NCBI GenBank assembly: GCA_963971305.1
Contig: OZ020306.1
Coordinates: 35,299,512-35,363,511, forward strand
DNA from: Arcuatula senhousia
Taxonomy: Eukaryota > Mollusca > Bivalvia > Mytilida > Mytilidae
Direction of reading: 5' to 3'
DNA: 64,000 nt
The notes beneath the pieces are model-generated. The model was not told the DNA's origin and searched no databases. It saw only the letters and a program-made list of their open reading frames with translations. Below, piece by piece: positions 24,201-36,200 of this stretch (the stretch's first letter is position 1; each line of letters begins with the position of its first letter). The translations under genes were made by a program, and so were the position numbers.

Positions 24201-27200
24201 AATACATATAATAGCAATGGAAAAGTTTTGCGAGCACCTCCATATCTCAAGAACTATAGGTCCTAGGTTGATGAAACTTGCCCCAGTAGTAACTTAGCAC
24301 AGTTGCATCCCCATCTTTTGACCTTGACCTTGATTTTCCGGTTGAGTAACTTTGATTATTTTTATTGCATATATTTGCAATGTTTAAGTTCTATAAACAT
24401 CTTTTGATCTCAGAAACTGAAAATCCATGTAAATTCAAAATATAGTGGAAGTAAGAAAGAATAATTGTTTCTGATGGTGCCGGCAGGCGAGACATACTTT
24501 AGTGTTAACTCTTGTTTCATGTTTTTGGCCTACAGAATGAAAACTATTGCAGATAGAGATTAGCTGTTGCTTGCTTAAATGTTCAGCTCATTTAGCTCTA
24601 CAAAATTCTCCATAGGGTCGAAGTTGTCAGATGAACCCTTATAGGGGTTACGGCCCCTGAAAAAAGCGATTTTTTCATGTTTTTGGCCTACAGAATGAAA
24701 ACTATTGCAGATAGAGATTAGCTGTTGCTTGCTTAAATGTTCAGCTCATTTAGCTCTACAAAAGTCTCCATAGGGTCGAAGTTGTCAGATGACTCTTATA
24801 GGTGAAAAATGGTGTTTTTGGTCTATAGAATGAAAACTATTGCAGGTAGAGAAAAGCTGTTGCTTGCTTAAATGTTCAGCTCATTTAGCTCTACAAAAGT
24901 ATAGGGTCAACATCAAGACCAGGTGAGCGATTCAGGCTCCTGGGAGCCTCTTGTTGTGAAAATGTACATTTGTACATGCACATGTATTGGTACATGTGTA
25001 TGATTGCACAAAAGCTGTAAATCCACAAAGTACATGTAATATATTTTCCCTTTTGAAACCATCATTTGTTTTGAAGTCAAATTATCTCTGTAAGATCAGT
25101 AGGATGGCTTTCATTGTTTATTTGATTAATGTTCCCATTTTAATGAGGAAGTAGCAGGAAGCTGTTATAAGGGTGACATCGTATATCATGGTGTACATGT
25201 TATGTTAGACCTTGTAAAGCTTCTTACGCATGTTGTCTACATCCAGATCAATAAAAGATGCACCTTTGTGTTGAAGATTTATCAAATCCATAGGAATATG
25301 AATTATACATATTATTTTGTCTGTCTTACATCAAAAGATAATATGAAGGCTATAAATACTGGCCCATTGGCATTAGAGACAGACTTTCATGAAGTATAAT
25401 ATCTATTGTTTCTTTATGGAATCCATTAATTACATGTACATGCAGCCCGAGTCAGCAGGAATTCATACATGTACTTTGCATATTACAGTGCCCCCCCCTA
25501 ACTGTGGATTCATTTATTTGGTTATGTGTCAAAGAAAAGAAATTTTCACATATGGCTAAAAAGATTTAATATTAGAATTACACTTCATGCAATTCTCAAT
25601 TTTGTGGCTTTATTTGTATCCTGAATTTTAATGGATCCACAGTATTATATGCAAACATTAAAACATACATATAAAAGTATTTTGAATTGTGCTTTATAAT
25701 CTCCACCTTAATATGGATATTACATACATGTATATAAAGGGGGTTTTAAACCGCACAACAATGTTTTTTAATAGGGGTGGGGATGGGGGGGGGGGGGTAA
25801 AGGTAAAGGAATCTACATTTTGTAACTTTTATTAGAGAAACAAAAAGTTTTAATTTTCTATGTACAAATTTTACAACGATACATCAAGCTTTCTTTTGTC
25901 CATTGTAAAAATTGTTAAGATGATTTTTATCCATGTTTATACATACAAATTTTGATGTATTGATCATAGAACAACTCTTATGATTAATTTACATCATTAA
26001 AGTGACACATGTGATTCATAGTAATACACTTCTCATAAATTTGAAGGTTTTGATATAAATTGAAAATGACATGCTATATATACATGTAAAGGGATTTTTG
26101 TAGAGCTTATATTTTCTAAGTTACAAAACAAATTTATTAAGATTTTAAAAGTTTGACAGTCAGTTTAATATATGTATGATTGATGATGAGAGTATACATT
26201 ATAGATTAAATTGGTTAATTATACTAAACAACATAAGAAACGCACCACTTCCATTCGTTTCCTTTGACTTAAAAGTTATGGAGCAATTATCTCTTAAAGT
26301 AGTTGTCCAAATGATCTGAGATTTTGGCACAGCATGTGTGGAGTCTTTAACACCATTCTCTGCAAATTTTTAAAAATTCAGAATATTTTGGTTTTAAAAT
26401 TTCTTAAAAATGAGTTTTTTAACCCAAAATTGAAGAAATCACAATTTTTTTGAAAAATTGATGCTTATCCGAAAGTGTAACAAGAAAATTGGGGACAAAG
26501 CTTAAATTTCACAAAAATTGTCAAAACTTTTTAGAAAGAAGCATTTTTGAATTGGTCAATCTTAGACTTTTCTTTTACTTCTTTATCAAAGTTCAAGCTG
26601 TAAGCGTAAGCGTACTGATTCCAATTTCAAAAATAATGGCTTGGTTATATTTTTTATTTATTGAATTTCATTTGATTTATCATTTAGCATAAAAAAATTA
26701 TTAAAATACTCAGCATTCAAAATTTTAAAAGAATCCTTGAAGGAAAGAAGTGGTGCATTTTGTGTTGCTGAGTACATATAAGAAAAATGCTATTGAACAT
26801 TATGCTGTCCTTTGCATTTGATTTAACCAGCAGTGTGTTAAGGTACATGTATATGTCTTTCAAAAACAAATACATGTACATGCCAAAATGCAAGCATTTC
26901 AAAACATGTTTGTCCTTTTCATAAATCTTGAATGATTTTCCTCAGAGTATAAAAATTGTTAAAAAAAAAGTCGCTGAAAATCCACTTATTTTTGCTATTC
27001 ACTTTTGAAAATTGTATCCATAGCCAGTCCAAGAAGCATATAGTATCATTGGGGCTTTTGAATGTTGTAAGAAAACCAGTTGACAGAAAACAAGCAGCAT
27101 AAAACAAACTGCAAAACACAACAACTAAACTGTAATCAGCCTTGAAACTCAAGTCAAAACAAGAGTGATTGCTGGTGTACCAGAAGGGTTATAACGAACC

Positions 27201-30200
27201 TGTCTCATTGCCAATTTACATGTAGCATGGGACAGGTTGGAGGAAGGATGACTATACATGTACAAACACTTGATGACAACTAACATCTGTACTGATCTGA
27301 GAGATAGAAACCCTGTGTTTGTCAGTGCTGTCTAAAAGATACCAGTCTCTACTCAACTGTATTTCCAACTCTTCTTTCCTCTTTATATAGTATTAATGTT
27401 TCACCATTACAACTAAAAATAAATATGTGAATAGTTTCACACTGCTTCTGCTAAAGAGATCAGATTTTAATTAAACCTTGCACATTTTATAGAATGCATA
27501 TGTTGTTAAATCTGTTCCTAAAAAATATTGTCAATTTATTGGAAACTAGCTAGAATCCAGCATAGTGGATTACAAGTTGTATTACATCAACAAGTTATGT
27601 CATAGCGTCAGTAATGAGATATTGAGAACAGCACTTAATGCCTTTTACTCAGACAAAACCTTATTTATTTTCATCAAAGTGACCTGTTTTGAATTTTAAA
27701 TCTATATTTAATCTTTCAATTTGGATTTGATCAATACACCAAGGAAATAAGATTTTCAATATCCTTCTCAAAAACATGTTTAAATTGACCTTTGTATGTT
27801 ATTTATACAACTGAACATCAAAATGAAATTAATCATTTTCCATGTTGGTTACTTACAAGAATACACTTCAAGTTAAATGGCCATGGGGAAAAGATTAAAA
27901 ATTCTATGGTTTATGATGTTTAAAAAAAATACTGTTTTTCATAGATGCTAAATGTAGATGGATTTATGCTACTCCTCATACATGTAGTTTTAAATTATTT
28001 AATCATGATTTAGTGATATTGTATAATTTTTATGGCCAATCAACAAAAATTACAGGCCATTTATGTAAAGTACATGTTACATATCAGGTTTACCATTGTG
28101 TTCAGCTCATTTCTTTGAAAACTATGTTGGAGCTTCATGGAACTTAGTACACTTATGTATGTTCAAGCAAATATTGCACCTTGTATGAAGTTTCTGGGAG
28201 TTTTTAAACAGCAATACATGAATAATGAAATGCAATGACCTTAACATTTACTTTAATATAAATTATAATGTACAGAACACAATAAAGATTGGACTAGAAT
28301 GTTGACAAGGTTTCATTTATTGAATATTCTTCATTATCATTTGCAACATGCAAATAAAAATTTACAAAGTTATAGCCAAAGGACTTTTCATATTTGTAAA
28401 ATCATGATAATACAAAATGATTCATATTGATCAATTGTGTGGACATTTGAATTAACATATTTGTATTGCAGCTTCAGCTTTTATTGAGCATGATATAGAC
28501 AGCTGTTTCCTGTTTTAAAGATACAAATATAAAAAAATATGAATAAATAATTTCTATTTTTAGGTACATGGGAATAGGTTTATCAGCTCAGGGTGTTAAT
28601 ATGAACAGACTTCCCGGATGGGATAAAAATTCATTTGGTTACCATGGGGACGATGGCCATTCCTTCTGCTCATCTGGGTCAGGACAACCTTATGGTCCTA
28701 CTTTTACAACAGGCGATGTGATTGGCTGCTGTGTCAACATGATAGACCACAGTTGTTTTTACACAAAAAATGGCGTCAATCTAGGTAAATAAAAATTATT
28801 GAAATGCATATATTTGTAGAGACCCGATGATACAAAAAAAACCCACTTACAAAAGATAGACAATAATTTGTTCTAGCTAACTGTAATTTTATTTCAAAAT
28901 GATTAAAGTGATGACTTTAGCTGACAAATTATAAACATTTTGTATTATTATATAAAGAAAAAAACTTATGTGTACTACGTATACACACTATTATAAAAAC
29001 AATTTTCATCCCTTTAAATATAAGCAAAGAAATACCAAAATGGCATTTGAATCTCTGTCCATTTAAAGACAATACCTGAGTAGAAAATACATGCATTGCA
29101 CGATTGATCTATTCCGGAATTCTGGATATTAGAATGTACTTATGTCAAAGGTCAAGAGGAGGAAAAATGATGTCAACAAACATGGGAGCAATGGAAGTCA
29201 GATGTTTTTTGTTTATTTCATGAAATACTGAAAGACTATTGAAAAGTTGACCTTGTTAGTCAATAATTATGAGTCCAAAAAATGTAAAAACAAACGTTTC
29301 CAACAGATTGAAGACATGAATCAAATTGAACCAGTTTTGAATCAGAATCAGAGAAAATGACAAACGTGCAACCCAGGTATGAAGACAAAGACTCTATGAA
29401 AACTCAAAACCCTACTTATCTGTATATAGTATGAAAATGAAGGTAAACACGGATGCTCTGGTAAGGATGTGGCAGTTGGTACTTGTTGTAATGAGTTGCC
29501 CATGATTCATTCAGGATAGGTATGTCTGGCATTGGAAGTCAATAAGATTCTGTAAACTTACATTTCTCTTTATTTTGTAGGTGTGGCCTTCACAGATCTG
29601 CCTATAAATTCAGTGAGTAATATTTAGAAAATAAAGTCAATACTTATGTTATGTCAAGAGGATACCACTATTTACTTGTATGTTTGAATAACTGGTAATA
29701 ACATGAAAAAATCCCCAATATTGAAAACAAACCAAAAGACACATGACAAAAAAAAGGAACAAATATATTGTAAATATTGATTTTCTAAAGTTTTATTGAA
29801 TAATTCTTATCAGACATGACTTCATGCGTATATTCATTTCTGATTGGTCGAAACGTCATTGCAAGAGCCGTTCATACTTTCATGAACGCCTCTGCCTTAT
29901 TTCCAATGTAAACAAATATGGTGGCGATGACGTCGTCCTAAATAACGAATTGTTTCCAAATTTATTTATTTTTCTTTTTAAAAAAAGGTATGCATTTGAA
30001 GAATTATAAGCATTGAACTCCTATTTTCGGTCATTCATGCATATATGAACGGATCTCTTCACTCACAAACTGTATCATGAACGGCCTTCGGCCAATCATT
30101 CAGTTTGTGAGCTCCAAGATCCATTCATACATGCATGAACGACCGAAAATAGGTGTTCAATCCTATAATGAATTATCATGAGGATATACAATATGTACAT

Positions 30201-33200
30201 TAAAATGGCCTGCACATGAATTAATATGAACAAATGTTTTTTTAATAGCTGTTCAAAAGTATGAAAAAGAGGTTAAACAACAAAGAAATATTTTATACAA
30301 GGCTTCTCATTAGTTAACTCTGTTATATCTACCATTTTTCTATGGTACTCTTTTCTCCACCAGTAAAGCTGACTGCTTCACATTACTTACCAGTATGTGC
30401 ATTTAATTAGATATTTAAGTTCAACAATCATTAAATTCAAGTTATATTGTTATTCACAGCTGCCCTTGTATCCTACAGTAGGACTACAGACCCCAGGAGA
30501 AGTAGTGGAAGCTAACTTTGGACAACTACCTTTTGTTTTCGACATAGAAGACTATATGAAGGTTTGTACTTTAAATGAAAGGTGACATTGAAATTTAGAT
30601 TGCACCTTAAAATACATATAACACCATTAACTCCAATAATTACTTTTTAGCTCACCTGACCCGAAGGGTCATGTGAGCTATTGTCATCGTTAGGCGTCCG
30701 TCGTCCGTCTGTCGTCCGTCCGTCATCCGTCCGTCGTCCGTTAACTTTTCTTCAAAGATCTTCTTCTCTGAAACAACTGAAGGGATAGCTTTGAAACTTG
30801 GTATACTTGATCTTTAGGATGTCTTTTACCAAGTTTGTGAATTATATACACGTTGACCAACCAACATGGCCGCCGTTGCTAAAAATAGAACAGGGGGGTC
30901 AGACCATTGTTTTTGGCTTATAACTCGAAAAGTATAAGAGATAGAGAAAATCCGAAGCAACCCTCCTTGTTCAGCATCAAAAGCTCTACAAATCTCTCCA
31001 TTGAGTCGAAGTTGTGGAAAGACTCCTTATAGGAGTTATTGCCCTTTAATCGTCAAAATTGACCATTTTTGCAGTTTTTGGACTATATCTTGAAAACCGT
31101 TAGAGCTAGAGGAAAAGTTTGCATTGCAGAATTGTTTTGCTCATTGAGATTTATAAAAATGATTTCAGGGTCAAAATTGTCAGATCAGTCATTTAAGAGT
31201 TATTCCCCTTTAACTGTTTTTTTTTCATTAATTTTAACTGATTTTCAAAAATCTTCTTCTCTTAAACCACTGAAGGGATTGCTTTGAAACTTGGTACACT
31301 TGATCTTTAGGATGTCCTCTACCAAGTTTGTGAAATTTGTGAACGTCAACCAACCAACATGGCCGCCGTTACTAAAAAAAGAACAGGGGGGTCAGACCAT
31401 AGTTTTTAGCTTATAGCTCAAAAAGTATAAGAGATAGAGAAAATCCGAAGCAACCTTCCTTCTTCAGCATCAAAGGCTCTACAAAACTCACTATTGAGTC
31501 AAAGTTGTGGGACGACTCCTTAGAGGAGTCATTTCCCCTTAATTGTCAAAATTGACCATTTTCACAGTTTTTGGACTTTATCTTGAAAACTGTAAGTGCT
31601 AGAGTTATAGTTAGCATTGCAAAATTGTTCAGCTCATTAAGATCTACAAATTGATTTCAGGGTCAAAATTGTCAGATCACCCTGTTAAGTGTTTTCAATC
31701 AATTTTAACTTAATATGTTTGGTTTTTTTTTGTTTTTCTTTTCAAATGGAAAGCTTTGTAACTTTGTATTCTTGGTCTTAAAAGTGTTTTCTATCCGAAC
31801 TACCGTAGTCTCTTTAATGTTACTTACCAAGAACTTGTAGACCATGTTGCACACTAGGTAAGAGGCTTTAGCATAAGAGATCAGGTGAGCGATTCAGGCT
31901 CCTGGGAGCCTCTAGTTAGCTCACCTGGTCCGAAGGTCCATGTGAGCTATTACCATCACTTTTCTGTCGTCGTCATTGTCTGTTAACAATTTTTCAAAAA
32001 TCTTCTCCTCTGAAACTACTGAACAGAATTTAATGAAACTTGGCATGAATGATCCTTAGGGTGTCCTGCACCAAACTTGTGTTTCAATTTGTGATCCGTC
32101 AAAAAACATGGCCACCGTTACTAAAAATAGACCAGGGGGGTCAGACTACAGTTTTTGGCTTGTAAATCAGAAAGTATAAGAGATAGATGAAATCTGATGC
32201 CACCTACTGATTCAGCATCAAAAGTTCTACAAAAGTCTCCATTTGGTCGAAGTTGTCAGATGATCCCTTATAGGGGTTACAGCCCCTTATAGGTGAAAAA
32301 TAGCGTTTTTGCATGTTTTTGGCCTATAGAATGAAAACTATTGTAGATAGAGAAAAGCTGTTGCTTGCTTAAATGTTCAGCTCATTTAACTCTACAAAAG
32401 TCTCCATAGGGTCGATATTGTCAAATGACCCTTTATAGGGGTTAAAGCCCCTTAAAGGCGAAAAATAGTGTTTTTGGCCTATAGAATGAAAACTATTGCA
32501 AATAAAGAAAAGCTGTTGCTTGCTTAAATGTTCAGCTCATTTAGCTCTACAAAAGTTGTCATAGGGTCGAAGTTGTCAGATGATCCCTTATGGGGGTTAC
32601 AGCCCCTTAAAGGTGAAAAATAGTGTTTTTGCATGTTTTTCGCCTATAGAATGAAAACTATTGTAGATAGAGAAAAGCAGTTGTTTGCTTAAATGTTCAG
32701 CTCATTTAGCTCTACTAAATAGAAAATAAAGAGATGTGGAATAAGTGTACGCGACACAGCCCACAATTAAACGGCAATTTAGAAAAACCACAATGGACAA
32801 CCGCCAGCAGCCTTCAACGAGGCCATTTGGCACTGCTCGCGGTTCTGCAATTGGCCCATGGTCTAAAGTCTCCATAGGGTCAAAGTTGTCAGAAAACCAC
32901 CTATAGGGGTTACAGCCCCTTAAAGGCAAAAAATAGTGTTTTTGGCCTATAGAATGAAAACTATTGTAGATAGAGAAAAGCTGTTGCTTGCTTAAATGTT
33001 CAGCTCATTTAACTCTACAAAAGTCTCCATAGGGTCGATATTGTCAAATGACCCTTTATAGGGGTTAAAGCCCCTTAAAGGCGAAAAATAGTGTTTTTGG
33101 CCTATAGAATGAAAACTATTGCAAATAAAGAAAAGCTGTTGCTTGCTTAAATGTTCAGCTCATTTAGCTCTACAAAAGTTGTCATAGGGTCGAAGTTGTC

Positions 33201-36200
33201 AGATGATCCCTTATGGGGGTTACAGCCCCTTAAAGGTGAAAAATAGTGTTTTTGCATGTTTTTCGCCTATAGAATGAAAACTATTGTAGATAGAGAAAAG
33301 CAGTTGTTTGCTTAAATGTTCAGCTCATTTAGCTCTACTAAATAGAAAATAAAGAGATGTGGAATAAGTGTACGCGACACAGCCCACAATTAAACGGCAA
33401 TTTAGAAAAACCACAATGGACAACCGCCAGCAGCCTTCAACGAGGCCATTTGGCACTGCTCGCAGTTCTGCAATTGGCCCATGGTCTAAAGTCTCCATAG
33501 GGTCAAAGTTGTCAGAAAACCACCTATAGGGGTTACAGCCCCTTAAAGGCAAAAAATAGTGTTTTTGGCCTATAGAATGAAAACTATTGCAGATAGAGAA
33601 AAGCTGTTGCTTGCTTAAATGTTCAGCTCATTTAGTTCTACAAAAGTCTCCATGGGGTGGAAGTTGTCATATGACCCTTTATAGGGGTTAAAGCCCCTAA
33701 AAGGCTCATTTAGCTCGACAAAAGCCTCCATAAGGTCAAAGTTGTCAGATGATCCCTTATAGTCCTTTTTAGCTCACCTGACCTGAAGGGTCATGTGAGC
33801 TATTGTCATCACTTGGCGTCCGTCGTCCGTCCGTCGTCCGTAAACTTTTTAAAACGTTAACTCCTCTGACACCATAAGTCCAATTGCAACCAAACTTGGT
33901 ATGGTTGTTCATTAGCATTCGGTGCTTAGAACTGATGTGGGGATTTTTGATTCGTCGTAAAACATGGCCGCCATGGCTAAAAATAGAACATAGGGGTAAA
34001 ATGCAGTTTTTTGCAAATAACTCAAAAACGGCTACAGATATCAAAATTCTGGCATAGGGTAAAAGTGATCAGCACCTCAAGATCTACCTACCCTGAAATT
34101 TTGAAGAAAATCCAACGACCCATGTAGGAGTTATTGCCCTTTTTGTGGATTTTTTGCAAATTTTGCACCTGTTTAGATCAATATCTTGAAAACTATACTA
34201 GATATTTGAGAAATTTAAATTGCATATTGTTAAGCACATCAAGATCTACAAAATTTGTAACAGGGTCAACGTTGTAGGACCTTTCCTTTTAGGAGTTATT
34301 GCCCTTAGAACGTCAAAATTTAGCATTTTAACAGCATTTCCTCATTACATTGAAAACGTTAACTCCTCTGACACTTTAAGTCCAAATGGAACCAAACTTG
34401 GTATAGTTGTTTATTAGCATTAGGTGTATAGAACTGGTGTTGGGATTTTTGATTGGTCGTAAAACATGGCCGCTGTGGCTAAAAATAGAACATAGGGGTA
34501 AATGGCAGTTTTTTGCAAATAACTCTAAAACGGTGACAGATTTCAAAATTTTGATTGGGAACAAAAGTGATCAGCACCTCAAGATCTACCAGCTCTGAAA
34601 TTTTGAAGAAAATCCAACAATCCATGTAGGAGTTATTGCCCTTTTTGTGGATTTTTTGCAAATTTTGCACCTGTTTAGATCAATATCTTGAAAACTATAC
34701 TAGATATTTGAGAAATTTAAATTGCATATTGTTAAGCACATCAAGATCTACAAAATTTGTAGCAGGGTCAACGTTGTAGGACCTTTCCTTTTAGGAGTTA
34801 TTGCCCTTAGAACGTCAAAATTTAGCATTTTAACAGCATTTCCTCATTACATTGAAAACGTTAACTCCTCTGACACTTTAAGTCCAAATGGAACCAAACT
34901 TGGTATAGTTGTTTATTAGCATTAGGTGTATAGAACTGATGTGGGGATTTTTGATTGGTCGTAAAACATGGCCGCTGTGGCTAAAAATAGAACATAGGGG
35001 TAAATGGCAGTTTTTTGCAAATAACTCTAAAACGGTGACAGATTTCAAAATTTTGATTGGGAACAAAAGTGATCAGCACCTCAAGATCTACCAGCTCTGA
35101 AATTTTGAAGAAAATCCAACAATCCATGTAGGAGTTATTGCCCTTTTTGTGGATTTTTTGCAAATTTTGCACCTGTTTAGATCAATATCTTGAAAACTAT
35201 ACTAGATATTTGAGAAATTTAAATTGCATATTGTTAAGCACATCAAGATCTACAAAATTTGTAACAGGGTCAACGTTGTAGGACCTTTCCTTTTAGGAGT
35301 TATTGCCCTTAGAACGTCAAAATTTAGCATTTTAACAGCATTTCCTCATTACATTGAAAACGTTAACTCCTCTGACACTTTAAGTCCAAATGGAACCAAA
35401 CTTGGTATAGTTGTTTATTAGCATTAGGTGTATAGAACTGATGTGGGGATTTTTGATTGGTCGTAAAACATGGCCGCTGTGGCTAAAAATAGAACATAAG
35501 GGTAAATGGCAGTTTTTTGCAAATAACTCTAAAACGGTGACAGATTTCAAAATTTTGATTGGGAACAAAAGTGATCAGCACCTCAAGATCTACCAGCTCT
35601 GAAATTTTGAAGAAAATCCAACAATCCATGTAGGAGTTATTGCCCTTTTTGTGGATTTTTTGCAAATTTGCACCTGTTTAGCTCAATATCTTGAAAACTA
35701 TACTAGATATTTGAGAAATTTAAATTGCATATTGTTAAGCACATCAAGATCTACAAAATATGTAATAGGGTCAACGTTGTAGGACCTTTTCTTTTAGGAG
35801 TTATTGCCCTTAGAATGTCAAAATTTAGCATTTTAACAGCATTTCCTCATTACATTGAAAACGTTAACTCCTCTGACACTTTAAGTCCAAATGGAACCAA
35901 ACTTGGTATAGTTGTTTATTAGCATTAGGTGTATAGAACTGATGTGGGGATTTTTGATTGGTCGTAAAACATGGCCGCTGTGGCTAAAAATAGAACATAA
36001 GGGTAAATGGCAGTTTTTTGCAAATAACTCTAAAACGGTGACAGATTTCAAAATTTTGATTTGGAACAAAAGTGATCAGCACCTCAAGATCTACCAGCTC
36101 TGAAATTTTGAAGAAAATCCAACAACCCATGTAGGAGTTATTGCCCTTTTTGTGGATTTTTTGCAAATTTTGCACCTGTTTAGCTCAATATCTTGAAAAC

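Larger units (their letters stand above)
22049..24955 (+). mobile_element. family A element, copy A2, with nested insertions
   Basis: Starts with hairpin AGCTCACCTGGACC / GGTCCATGTGAGCT and a run of GTC triplets, and ends CAGGTGAGCGATTCAGG then GGCTCCTGGGAGCC and TCTTGTT. The interior has tandem units of about 160 bp (GAAAACTATTGCAGATAGAG, GCTTGCTTAAATGTTCAGCT). A family B element (22776-24514) is inserted at a T run; the undisturbed equivalent of the site is visible at about 24665. Confidence 0.8.
18530..30561 (+). other. RANBP9: RanBP9/10 exons 2-5, SPRY domain block
   Basis: Exons 2 to 5 encode about residues 64-219. Exon 3 (28564-28784) alone holds the most conserved SPRY core, [20 protein letters not shown]. 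Exon 4 is only 32 bp. The exon 4/5 junction reads [16 protein letters not shown], about three residues longer than vertebrate RanBP9 as I remember it; the extra residues fall exactly at the splice junction. Exon 5 carries the post-SPRY motif VFDIEDYM. Confidence 0.85.

Noticed and set aside
32702..33552. Two 75-codon frames differing at one residue
   Set aside because: They lie across family F copies in the 623-bp duplication; no start context or homology.
34220..36175. Series of near-identical 62-65 codon frames on both strands
   Set aside because: They recur with the 502-bp array of family A on both strands at once, so they are shadows of the repeat.
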